Below, in pieces: positions 15,249 to 23,274 of a stretch of DNA of 64,000 nucleotides. The notes under the pieces were generated by a model. The model made no database searches, was not told the origin of the DNA, and saw only the letters and a program-made list of their open reading frames with translations. The position numbers and the translations under genes are program-made. Each line of letters opens with the position of its first letter. The first letter of the stretch is position 1. This stretch comes from CAZKVJ01 sp964556225 (GTDB lineage Bacteria > Actinomycetota > Acidimicrobiia > Acidimicrobiales > Ilumatobacteraceae), in the NCBI GenBank assembly GCA_964556225.1, contig CAZKVJ010000015.1:32693-96692 (forward strand), read 5' to 3'.

Positions 15249-17519
15249 TCAGGATCCGCTGGCCGCGACCTTGGCCCGCACCACGTTGAGCGCGCTGCCG
15301 GCCCGGAACCACTCGACCTGCTCGTCGCTGAAGGTGTGGGTGGCCCGGAACTCGGTGGTGGTGCCGTCGGCGTGCACGATCCGGCACTGGACCGGCTGGC
15401 CGGGCACCGGCGGCAGGCCGAGCACGTCGATGCGGTCGTCCTGGCCGATGAGGTCGTACGTGGCGGGGTCGGCGAACGTGAGCGGGACCATGCCCTGTTT
15501 CTTCAGGTTCGTCTCGTGGATGCGGGCGAAGCTGCGGGCGAAGATCACCACACCACCCCGGAAGCGGGGCTCCATGGCGGCGTGCTCGCGCGAGCTGCCC
15601 TCGCCGTAGTTGCGATCGCCGACGGCGCACCAGCGGATGCCGGCCTCGCCGTAGCGCTTGGCGATCTCGGGGAACGAGCGGGTGGCGCCGTCGGTCTGGT
15701 CCTTGCCCTCGCCGGTGGCGCCGGTGAAGGCGTTCACCACGCCGAGGAACAGGTTGCCGGAGATGTTCTCGAGGTGGCCGCGGTAGGTGAGCCACTTGCC
15801 GGCGGCCGAGATGTGGTCGGTGGTGCACTTGCCGTCGGCCTTCATGAGCACCGGCAGGCCGAGGTAGTCCTGGCCGTCCCACGCCGGGAACGGCGCCAGC
15901 AGCTGGAGGCGGTCCGACGCCGGGTCGACCACCACCTCGATGCCGCTGCCATCGGCGGGCGGGGCGACGAAGGTGTCATGGCCGGGGTCGTAGCCCTTGG
16001 CCGGCAGCACCTCGCCGACCGGCGCCTCGAGGCGCACCTGCGTGCCGTCCGGTGCCGTGATGGTGTCGGTGGTGGGGTCGAAGTCGAGCCGGCCGGCCAG
16101 CGCCAGGGCGATCACGGTGTCCGGCGAGGTGACGAACGACAGCGTGTTGACGGAGCCGTCGTTGCGCTTGGGGAAGTTGCGGTTGAACGAGTTGACGATG
16201 GTGTTCGGCCGCTCCGTGACCTCCTTGGCCCGCTCCCACTGGCCGATGCAGGGGCCGCAGGCGTTGGCGAGCACGGTGGCGCCGATGGCGGTGAGGTCGT
16301 AGAGCAGGCCGTCGCGCTCGATGGTGGCGCGGATCTGCTCGGAGCCCGGGGTGATGAGCAGCTCCGTCGTCGCCGTCAGGCCCTTCGCCGCCGCCTGGCG
16401 GGCGACCGACGCGGCGCGAGTGATGTCCTCGTACGAGCTGTTGGTGCAGCTGCCGATGAGGGCCGACGAGATCTCGAGCGGCCAGCCGTGCTCGGCTGCC
16501 GCCGCACCCACATCGGCGCCGACCCGGTGGGCCCGGTCGGGGGAATGGGGGCCGTTGATGAGCGGCTTGAGCTGCGACAGGTCGATCTCGATGAGCTGGT
16601 CGTACTGCGCGCCGTCGTCGGGGCGGAGGTGCTCGGCCACCCGGTCGGCGGCGTCGGCGATGGCCTCGCGGCCGGTGGCCTTCAGGTACATCGCCATGTT
16701 GGTGTCGTAGGCGAACAGCGACGTGGTGGCGCCGATCTCGGCGCCCATGTTGCAGACGGTGGCCTTGCCGGTGGCGGAGATGCTGTCGGCGCCGGGGCCG
16801 AAGTACTCCACGATGGCGCCGGTGCCGCCCTCGACGGTGAGCACCCGGGCCACCTCGAGGATCACGTCCTTGGGGCTCGACCAGCCGGACAGCTCGCCGG
16901 TGAGGCGCACGCCGATCACCTTCGGCCAGCGGACGTTGAACGGGAAGCCGGTCATGACGTCGACGGCGTCGGCGCCGCCCACGCCGATGGCGACCATGCC
17001 GAGGCCGCCGGCGTTGGGGGTGTGGCTGTCGGTGCCGATCATCATCCCGCCGGGGAAGGCGTAGTGCTCGAGCACGACCTGGTGGATGATGCCGCTGCCC
17101 GGGCCCCAGAAGCCGATGCCGTACTTGGCAGAGACCGAGCGCAGGAACTCGTACACCTCGGCATTGGTGTCGATGGCCACGCCGAGGTCGATCGAGGCGC
17201 CGACCTTGGCCTGGATGAGGTGGTCGCAGTGCACGGTGGACGGCACCGCGGTGCGGGGCAGGCCGGCGGTCATGAACTGGAGCAGCGCCATCTGGGCGGT
17301 GGCGTCCTGCATGGCCACGCGGTCGGGGTGGAAGTCGGCGTAGCTGGCGCCGCGCTCCATCTCCTGCCCGGCGGGGTCGACGAGGTGGTTGACGAGCACC
17401 TTCTCCATGAGCGTGAGCGGGCGGCCGAGGCGCTGGCGCCCGAGGGCGACCCGCTCGGGCAGCGTGGCGTACACCCCTTCGACCAGCTCGATCGGCGTTC
17501 CGGCGGAGACAGCGCTCAT
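15249..17519 (-). CDS. acn: Aconitate hydratase (mitochondrial-type)
   Basis: Isomerises citrate to isocitrate in the TCA cycle using a [4Fe-4S] cluster. The length (756 residues) and sequence (STVHCDHLIQAKVG, GTDSHTPNAGGLGM, GSCTNSSYEDITR, NACGPCIGQWERA, GSSREHAAMEPR) match the mitochondrial-type enzyme. The cluster cysteines are in the GSCTNS and CGPC motifs. I start at the ATG at 17519, preceded by AGAAGGG; a TTG at 17591 would extend the frame but lies in the promoter. It is divergent from a GntR regulator. The site at 17585-17604, 65 bp upstream of the start, is nearly the same as that before icd. Confidence 0.94.
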   Translation of the reverse strand: MSAVSAGTPIELVEGVYATLPERVALGRQRLGRPLTLMEKVLVNHLVDPAGQEMERGASYADFHPDRVAMQDATAQMALLQFMTAGLPRTAVPSTVHCDHLIQAKVGASIDLGVAIDTNAEVYEFLRSVSAKYGIGFWGPGSGIIHQVVLEHYAFPGGMMIGTDSHTPNAGGLGMVAIGVGGADAVDVMTGFPFNVRWPKVIGVRLTGELSGWSSPKDVILEVARVLTVEGGTGAIVEYFGPGADSISATGKATVCNMGAEIGATTSLFAYDTNMAMYLKATGREAIADAADRVAEHLRPDDGAQYDQLIEIDLSQLKPLINGPHSPDRAHRVGADVGAAAAEHGWPLEISSALIGSCTNSSYEDITRAASVARQAAAKGLTATTELLITPGSEQIRATIERDGLLYDLTAIGATVLANACGPCIGQWERAKEVTERPNTIVNSFNRNFPKRNDGSVNTLSFVTSPDTVIALALAGRLDFDPTTDTITAPDGTQVRLEAPVGEVLPAKGYDPGHDTFVAPPADGSGIEVVVDPASDRLQLLAPFPAWDGQDYLGLPVLMKADGKCTTDHISAAGKWLTYRGHLENISGNLFLGVVNAFTGATGEGKDQTDGATRSFPEIAKRYGEAGIRWCAVGDRNYGEGSSREHAAMEPRFRGGVVIFARSFARIHETNLKKQGMVPLTFADPATYDLIGQDDRIDVLGLPPVPGQPVQCRIVHADGTTTEFRATHTFSDEQVEWFRAGSALNVVRAKVAASGS

Positions 17520-17584
17520 CTTCGGCGACCCTTCTTTCGATTCGTCCGACTGGTTCGGGTTGGGGCTTGCGCTCGTCCCCGATG

Positions 17585-17604
17585 TAGACAACTCTAATAC
17601 AAGT
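17585..17604. promoter_or_regulatory. Putative GntR/HutC operator between acn and the gntR-type gene
   Basis: TAGACAACTCTAATACAAGT is 16/20 identical to the site before icd (4964-4983) and likewise carries two ACAA(G/C)T units 11 bp apart. Its right end overlaps the GTG start codon of the regulator, so binding could block the regulator's own initiation as well as the divergent aconitase promoter. Function is inferred. Confidence 0.5.
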
Positions 17605-18334
17605 GAGGACGATCCGCTACCAGGTGATCGCCGACGCCCTGCGCCAGCGGGTGCGCGCCGGCGAGTACGCGCCCGGCCGGGTGCTGCCGAGCGAGGCGGA
17701 GCTCGGCGTCGAGTTCGACGCCAGCCGGGTCACGGTGCGCCGGGCGCTCGAGGTGCTGCGCGACGAGGGGCTGGTCGACGCCCGCCAGGGCTTCGGGTGG
17801 TTCGTGGCCACCAGCCCGATCCCCCAACCGCTGGGGCGGCTCTCCACCATCGAGGCCCAGATGGCCGAGCAGGGGATCCGCGCCGAGCGGCGGATCCTGG
17901 AGTTCGCGTTCGTCGGCGCCAACCCGCACGTGCGGCGGATCCTGGGCGTCGAGCAGGTGCTGCGGGTGAAGCGGCTGAACCTGGCCGACGGCGAGCCGTT
18001 CGCCGTGGTGACCGTGTGGTGCCCGGCCGAATTGGGCGAGCACCTGTCGCGCCTCGACGTGGAGCGCTCGCCGTTCTACGAGTTGCTCGACGTGGCGCTG
18101 GCCGGGGCGACGCAGACGATCGGCGCCGACGCCGCGTCCGTGGGCGACGCCGGGCTGCTCGGGATCCCGCCCGGCTCGCCGGTGCTGCGCTGCGAGCGGG
18201 TCACCGGCGGCCCCGACGGTCGCCCGGTGCTGATCTCCGAGCACGTGTTCCCGGCCCATCGCACCCAGTTCGTCGTCGACCTCCCCCAGGCCGAGCGCTC
18301 CATCGCCCCCACCGGCCTCCGCCTCGTCGACTGA
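17603..18334 (+). CDS. GntR-family regulator, HutC/UTRA subfamily
   Basis: 243-residue transcription factor. Residues 3-68 are the GntR winged helix (IRYQVIADALRQRVRAGEYAPGRVLPSEAELGVEF, VTVRRALEVLRDEGL). Residues 85-240 are a UTRA effector domain (RRILGVEQVLRVKRLNLADGEPFAVVTVW, SEHVFPAHRTQFVVDL). Only a GTG start at 17603 is available near the HTH; no Shine-Dalgarno sequence precedes it, so the mRNA may be leaderless. It lies divergently next to aconitase. A 20-bp sequence between them recurs before icd, so it is the best candidate for a regulator of both TCA genes. The effector is unknown. Confidence 0.87.
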   Translation: MRTIRYQVIADALRQRVRAGEYAPGRVLPSEAELGVEFDASRVTVRRALEVLRDEGLVDARQGFGWFVATSPIPQPLGRLSTIEAQMAEQGIRAERRILEFAFVGANPHVRRILGVEQVLRVKRLNLADGEPFAVVTVWCPAELGEHLSRLDVERSPFYELLDVALAGATQTIGADAASVGDAGLLGIPPGSPVLRCERVTGGPDGRPVLISEHVFPAHRTQFVVDLPQAERSIAPTGLRLVD

Positions 18335-18342
18335 CGCATGTG

Positions 18343-18388
18343 CGTTTGTTCGATTTGCCAGCAGATCTGCTGGCAAATCGAACAAACG
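18343..18388. repeat. Perfect 46-bp palindrome
   Basis: The 23-base half from 18343 (begins CGTTTGTTCGATTTGCCAGC) is exactly repeated as its reverse complement to 18388, with centre AGATCT. It lies 9 bp after the GntR stop and 25 bp before the next start. As RNA it would form a loop-less 23-bp hairpin, far longer than a usual terminator and lacking a T-run. It may be a terminator, a protein-binding site, or a remnant of a mobile palindrome. Confidence 0.9.
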
Positions 18389-18412
18389 TGGTGGGAGTAG
18401 CGTGCCGGGGGC

Positions 18413-19951
18413 ATGAGCACGGCCGTCGAGGACCCGCCCGCGCCGCTCACCGGGCGGGTGCTGTGGTGGCGGGCCCCGTGGCTGTGGGCCGGGGGTGCAT
18501 GGCTGGCGGTGTACGCCGCGGTGGCGTTCGGGGGGCAGCGCTTCAGCACGGCCTACCTCGGCTACGGCTGGCAGCTCGTCCCGTTCGACACCCTCGAGCG
18601 TGACCCGCTCGGCAGCGTCTGGTACCTGCACGTGCAGCCGCCGCTGTGGAACCTCACCCTCGGCGGGCTGGCCCGGCTGTCGCCGTTCACCACCGCCGCC
18701 ACGCTGCAGGTCTTGATGGCCGGCTTCGGCGTGGCCACCGCCGCGTTCGCCGCCGCGCTGCTGACCCGGCTCGGCTACCGGCCCGGGTGGGCGACGGGGT
18801 TGGCGCTGTTGGCGACGCTGCACCCGGAGGTGCTCAAGGGCGCGTTCGAGCCCAACTACGAGCTGGCGTTGGCGGCGATGCTGGTGGCGCTGGCGTGGAC
18901 GGTGGCCCGGGCTGTCGGGCCGGCGGCCGGACGCTGGGCGTTGGTCGCGGTGGCCGCCGTCGCCACCGTGGTGATCATGACCCGCAGCCTGTACCACCCG
19001 GCCTGGGCATTGGCGGTGATCTGCCTGGTCGCCTGGCGGCTGCGGGGGCGCATCGACCGCAAGGTGGTGCTCGTCGCCCTGGCCGTTCCGGTGCTCGTCG
19101 CCGGGATGTGGATGGTGAAGAACCAGGTGCTGTTCGGGCGGGCGACGTTGTCGAGCTGGTTCGGCATGAACCTGCAGCGGGCGGTGATCCCGGTCGTCCC
19201 GCGCGACGAGCTGCAGGCGCTGTACGACGACGGGAAGGTCTCCGACATTGCGCTCATCGGCCCGTTCGGCAACTACGACTTGTACGCGCCGGTGATGCCG
19301 CCGTGCACGCCGGCGCACGACCACGCCGCGGTCAGCGAACCGATGCGCACGACCGACGAGTTCAGCCCGAACTTCAACTACGAGTGCTTCCTGCCGGTGT
19401 TCGACCAGGCCGGCGAGGATGCCTGGGCGGTCATCTGGGCCGAGCCGGACGACTTCCTCGAGGGCCGCGTCTGGTCCGCCCGCACGATGTTCGCGGTGTC
19501 GGTGCGCCCGAGCGAGTCGGACTCGTGGCCGATGCGGGTGCTCGACGACGTCTATGCCGTGGCGCGCTTCGACGTCGATGGCACGATCTCCACCCACGGC
19601 TGGGGCTCGCCGATCTTCGGTGACCTGATCGCCCCGTCGCGCTTCGGGCTGATCCCGGTCGTGATGTACGCCGGGCTGGTCGGCGCCGGGCTGTGGTGCG
19701 GGTGGCTGGTGGTGCGCCGCCGGGACGATCCGGTGCGGACCACGGTGCTGGCCGTGGCCGGGTTCACCGTGCTCTTCACCTTCGTGGTGGGCATCACCGG
19801 CGAGCTCGGCGAACAGGCCCGCTTCCGCACCATGACGGACCCCTTGGTGTGGACGCTCGCCGTGGCGGAGGCGCTGCGCCTCCTGTGCCGGTGGCGCCGC
19901 TGGACGTGGCTGGGGGAGCCGTCACCGTCAGGGTGTGCGCAGGACCCGTAG
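18413..19951 (+). CDS. Polytopic membrane protein, GT-C glycosyltransferase-like
   Basis: 512-residue membrane protein with roughly 9-11 hydrophobic segments and one large loop (about residues 245-385) containing FGMNLQRAVIPVVPRDELQ and FSPNFNYECFLPVFDQAGEDAW. Topology and the acidic residues after the first membrane span (LVPFDTLERDPLG) recall polyprenyl-phosphate-dependent GT-C glycosyltransferases, but no diagnostic motif is certain. The start ATG at 18413 follows the 46-bp palindrome. Its last 24 bp overlap a decayed permease fragment on the other strand. A protein of similar type lies at 20760-22334. Confidence 0.7.
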   Translation: MSTAVEDPPAPLTGRVLWWRAPWLWAGGAWLAVYAAVAFGGQRFSTAYLGYGWQLVPFDTLERDPLGSVWYLHVQPPLWNLTLGGLARLSPFTTAATLQVLMAGFGVATAAFAAALLTRLGYRPGWATGLALLATLHPEVLKGAFEPNYELALAAMLVALAWTVARAVGPAAGRWALVAVAAVATVVIMTRSLYHPAWALAVICLVAWRLRGRIDRKVVLVALAVPVLVAGMWMVKNQVLFGRATLSSWFGMNLQRAVIPVVPRDELQALYDDGKVSDIALIGPFGNYDLYAPVMPPCTPAHDHAAVSEPMRTTDEFSPNFNYECFLPVFDQAGEDAWAVIWAEPDDFLEGRVWSARTMFAVSVRPSESDSWPMRVLDDVYAVARFDVDGTISTHGWGSPIFGDLIAPSRFGLIPVVMYAGLVGAGLWCGWLVVRRRDDPVRTTVLAVAGFTVLFTFVVGITGELGEQARFRTMTDPLVWTLAVAEALRLLCRWRRWTWLGEPSPSGCAQDP

Positions 19952-20040
19952 CGGGTCCCGCCACGCGGCGATCGATGCCGGGACGGTGGTCGCCACCGCA
20001 CTCGCGAGCACGACCGGCCCGACCGACGAGAGGTGATCGG
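19928..20040 (-). pseudogene. FtsX-like ABC permease, C-terminal remnant
   Basis: Only the last 33 or so codons of a permease remain, ending VPASIAAWRDPLRVLRTP. This is the familiar FtsX/MacB-type ending, in which a last membrane helix is followed by AAxxDPxxVLR. Upstream on the same strand the reading frame loses similarity to any permease, so the rest of the gene is missing. It overlaps the 3' end of the preceding membrane-protein gene. Confidence 0.5.
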
Positions 20041-20099
20041 ACCGGAGCAGTCCGGCACCGGCTTCTCGCAGGCCGTTTCCCCTGCCGAGGGGTCGTCTG

Positions 20100-20740
20100 C
20101 ATCGAGCCCTGTCCCGGACGCCGCATCGAGCGAACAGGTGAGGATCTCCGACTTCCGGGCGGCGCTGGCACAGTCTGCGGCGCTTGCCACTCTGGGATGC
20201 GACGACGCCGACGATTGCGGTGCTGGAGGCGGCTGCGGGCTCGGCGGCCGGGGCCCGGCTCGTCGCGATCGAGCCGATCGACGTCACACAGCGCGCACAA
20301 GTCGTCTGCGACGACGCAGATGGCAAGCCGACCCCGGAGCAGTGCGCTGAGTCGATTACCTCGCGCTGGTCAGGTATCACTTCGAGCTCGGTCGCTCGGC
20401 GCCGTTTGGTCGCTCAGCCGACGTGTCGTCGGAGCTCCGGAAGCCGTTCTCGGTCGACATCCTCGTGGGGAACACGTCGACCGACCGCGCTGACCTCGAC
20501 GCGGTCACCGAGCAGGCTCGATCGGCGATCGTGAAGGCGGCGCCGGTAGGGATGACGTTCGCGATGTTCCTGGCGGCGCGAAATGGCCAGATCGGCCTCG
20601 CCCTCTGGAATGCGTGGGCAGTCGCGGATGATTCGGGGATGCTCCATTCACTGTTCGTCGCCCCGGCCGAGTCGACGGTGGCGGTTCGCGACTGGACCGA
20701 CGAGCTGATGGCATTGGAGAGCTTCCCCGCACCGGCGTGA
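20100..20740 (+). pseudogene. Frameshifted hypothetical gene
   Basis: Three consecutive protein-like stretches occupy alternating frames. The first (about 20130-20190) reads VRISDFRAALAQSAALATLG. The second (20187-20360), in another frame, reads TIAVLEAAAGSAAGARLVAIEPID and QVVCDDADGKPTPEQCAE. The third (20351-20740) returns to the first frame and reads VDYLALVRYHFELG through SVDILVGNTSTDRADLDAVT to WTDELMALESFPAPA. This looks like one gene broken by two frameshifts. No family is recognised. The last part alone could be translated as a 105-residue protein from 20423. Sequencing errors are an alternative explanation. Confidence 0.45.
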
Positions 20741-20759
20741 CGGGCGGCGTGCTCCGGCG

Positions 20760-22334
20760 TCAGGGATCGCAGCTGAGCCCGGTGGGGAAGTAGACCACGG
20801 CGTCCGGGGCGTCCTCGGCGGTGAGGCGGCCGGTGGCGACCAGATCGTCGAGCACGGCCTGGCCATCGACGCCGAGCAGTGCGCCACGGGCGGCGACGAT
20901 GGCGCCACCGTGCTCCAACAGCGCGCACGGCAGGGCTCGCAGCTCGGCCTCTTGGTCGACGGGCTCGCCGGTGAGGGGACGCTCGGGGAGCGGCAGGTAC
21001 ACGGCGGGGATCTCGGTGAACCAGTGCACGTTGTCGGCGGCATTGGTCACGAGCACGTCGGCCTCGGTGGCGGCAGCGGCGTCCATGAACGCCGGGCGGC
21101 GCTCGTCGGTGTACAGCTCGGTCCAGGTCTGCGGCGACACGCCGACGCCGGCCCACACGGCCACGGCGACGGCGGCGATCGCCGCGGCCGCCATGGACCG
21201 GATGCGGATCGACCACATGAGCCCCGCGATGGTGAGCACCCCCATCGGCAGCAGGAGCCGGTTGTCCGGGATGACGAGGGCATCGAAGCCGAGCAGGCCG
21301 ATGACGAGCCCGGTGGTGAGGATGCCGGCCGCCACGAGGCACAGCTCGAGTGGCGCCGGCAGGCGGGGCCAGGCACGGGGCCAGAGGCCCACGTAGCCGA
21401 GCACGGCCGCCGCGACCGCCACCAGCCACGCCAGCGTGACGGCCCATGCCCACAGCGGTACGCCCCGGTCGACACCGAAGTACGTCTGGCGTAGGTCGCC
21501 GAGGTGTTCGGCGTCGAGCCAGCCGGCGACGCTGCGGGCGAGGGTGCGCACGTCCTCGCCGGCCAGCCCGCGCCAGCCGGCCCGGTGCCCTCCGCCGGCC
21601 GCGGTGAGCCACGCCACGTTGACCACCGCCGGGGCGATGCCGGCGGCGAACGCGCCGAGCGCCCGGCCGACGTGGCGCTCGCGCCGCCACAGCTCGATCG
21701 CCGGGAGCGCGGCCAGCGGCGCGCCGAGGAACCGGAACAGCCCAGCCGCCGCGCCGAGCCCGAACGCCCACCACCACGAGCGCCCCGTGCGGCGGTAGCG
21801 CAGCAGCGCGGCCATGAGCGCGACGACGATGGCGCAGAACACCGGCTCCGACAGCGTGGCCTGGGTGACCAGGCGGTACGCCGGCACGAGGGCCAGCAGG
21901 ATCGCCACCCCCGCCCTGATCACGAGCGTGGCCGGCTCCAGCGGGCGGTCGTCGGTCCGTCCGCCGGCCACGATGAGCGCGGCGACCACCGCCAGGCTGA
22001 GCAGCGTGACGAGCTGCATCGCCGCGTTCACGCCGACCATCGCGCCGAGCGCGCCCGACACCGTCGGGTAGCCGATGGGGAAGTCGACGAACGGCAGGCG
22101 CCCGCCCCGCTCGACGAACTCGATGGCGTCGAAGTTGGAGAACGACGGCGCCAGCCGCGTGCTGAACAGGTGGCCGGCGGCCGCCTCGCGCGCCCCGCTC
22201 CAGTAGGTGACGGTGTCGAGCATCGGGATGATGCCCCGCCGCAGCTGGACCAGCCCCACGCCGACCGCCCCGAGGGCGGCGACCCCGGCCGCCACCACCA
22301 CGCCGAGACGTGGCTTCCGGGTCTCGACGGTCAC
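20760..22334 (-). CDS. Polytopic membrane protein, mannosyltransferase-like (GT-C)
   Basis: 524-residue membrane protein with about 11-12 hydrophobic segments. The first extracytoplasmic loop (GIIPMLDTVTYWSGAREAAAGHLFSTRLAPSFSNFDAIEF) carries an acidic residue at the position used by GT-C glycosyltransferases, and PFVDFPIGYPTVSGALGAM resembles the PPLYP-type loop of family 39/87 enzymes. A C-terminal extracytoplasmic domain (about 420-524) follows the last helix and includes ADVLVTNAADNVHWFTEIPAVYLPLPERP. A lipid-linked sugar transferase is plausible but not proven. It is divergent from the methyltransferase gene, with a 49-bp repeat between the two starts. Confidence 0.7.
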   Translation of the reverse strand: MTVETRKPRLGVVVAAGVAALGAVGVGLVQLRRGIIPMLDTVTYWSGAREAAAGHLFSTRLAPSFSNFDAIEFVERGGRLPFVDFPIGYPTVSGALGAMVGVNAAMQLVTLLSLAVVAALIVAGGRTDDRPLEPATLVIRAGVAILLALVPAYRLVTQATLSEPVFCAIVVALMAALLRYRRTGRSWWWAFGLGAAAGLFRFLGAPLAALPAIELWRRERHVGRALGAFAAGIAPAVVNVAWLTAAGGGHRAGWRGLAGEDVRTLARSVAGWLDAEHLGDLRQTYFGVDRGVPLWAWAVTLAWLVAVAAAVLGYVGLWPRAWPRLPAPLELCLVAAGILTTGLVIGLLGFDALVIPDNRLLLPMGVLTIAGLMWSIRIRSMAAAAIAAVAVAVWAGVGVSPQTWTELYTDERRPAFMDAAAATEADVLVTNAADNVHWFTEIPAVYLPLPERPLTGEPVDQEAELRALPCALLEHGGAIVAARGALLGVDGQAVLDDLVATGRLTAEDAPDAVVYFPTGLSCDP

Positions 22335-22367
22335 GAGTCGTCAGCCTACGAGCCCACCTCCCCCTCC

Positions 22368-22416
22368 GTTCTGGCACCCTGTGGTAGCGCTCAGCGCTAC
22401 TTCCTGGGACCAGAAC
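22368..22416 (+). repeat. 49-bp dispersed palindromic repeat, copy B
   Basis: Same orientation as copy A, differing only in the left part between the outer GTTCTGG arm and GGTAGCGCT. The right 30 bases are identical, including the dyad GTAGCGC-TCA-GCGCTAC. It lies between two divergent genes, ending 4 bp before the Shine-Dalgarno of the methyltransferase, so it cannot serve as a terminator here. Confidence 0.8.
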
Positions 22417-22428
22417 GAGAGGAGGGAC

Positions 22429-23274
22429 GTGGAGGAGCACGGACGGGAGGCGATGGCGCTCAACCGCAGCAACTGGGAGGCCCGGGTCGCGCATCACGCG
22501 GTGAGCGAGGAGTACGGGCTCGACCGCTACGTCAGCGACCCGGCGCACCTGTCCGACGTCGTGCGCTTCGACCTTCCCCGCCTGGGCGACATCACCGGGC
22601 TCGACACGATCCACCTACAGTGCCACATCGGCACCGACACGGTGTCGCTCGCCCGGCTCGGCGCCCACGTCACCGGGCTGGACTTCTCGCCATCTGCGCT
22701 CGAGGTGGCCCGCCGCCTGGCCGTCGACGCCGGGGCCGACGTCACGTTCGTGGAGTCCGACGTCCACGACGCCGTCGTTGCGCTAGGCCCGGCGCGCTTC
22801 GACCTCGTCTACACCGGCATCGGTGCCCTGTGCTGGCTGCCCGACGTGCGCCGCTGGGCCGACGTCGTCGCCGGCCTGCTGCGCCCTGGTGGTCGGCTGT
22901 TCCTGCGCGAGGGGCACCCGATGCTGTGGGCGCTCGACGACCCGCGCGACGACGGGCTGATCGTCGTGCGTTACCCGTACTTCGAGACCGCGGCCGGCAC
23001 CCGCTTCCGCGAGCCGGTCACCTACGTCGACCACCCCGGCGAGCTGGACCAGCCCTGGACCTACCAGTGGAACCACGGCCTGAGCGAGATCTTCACCGCG
23101 CTGGCCGCCAGCGGCCTGCGGGTGACCTCGCTCGAGGAGCACGACAGCGTCCCGTGGCCGGCGCTCGGCGACCTGATGGACCTGCTCCCGAACGGCGAGT
23201 ACCGGTTGCGCGAGCAGCCCGAGCGGCTCGCCTGCAGCTACACCCTGTGCGCGGTGCGAGACTCGGCGCCATGA
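22429..23274 (+). CDS. SAM-dependent methyltransferase
   Basis: 281-residue class I methyltransferase. Motif I is weakly modified as LDTIHLQCHIGTDTVSLARLGAHVTGLDFS, the E/DxGxGxG region being QCHIGTD. It is followed by VESDVHDAV, FDLVYTGIGALCWLPD and LLRPGGRLFLRE. Substrate unknown. The start GTG at 22429 is preceded by GGAGGG at good spacing; an in-frame ATG at 22453 has GGGAGG only 2 bases away. The stop overlaps the start of the following crotonase gene (ATGA), so the two are co-translated. Confidence 0.82.
   Translation: MEEHGREAMALNRSNWEARVAHHAVSEEYGLDRYVSDPAHLSDVVRFDLPRLGDITGLDTIHLQCHIGTDTVSLARLGAHVTGLDFSPSALEVARRLAVDAGADVTFVESDVHDAVVALGPARFDLVYTGIGALCWLPDVRRWADVVAGLLRPGGRLFLREGHPMLWALDDPRDDGLIVVRYPYFETAAGTRFREPVTYVDHPGELDQPWTYQWNHGLSEIFTALAASGLRVTSLEEHDSVPWPALGDLMDLLPNGEYRLREQPERLACSYTLCAVRDSAP

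Noticed and set aside
22368..22416. Treating the 49-bp repeat as a simple transcription terminator.
   Set aside because: This copy lies between two divergently transcribed genes, where no transcript should end.
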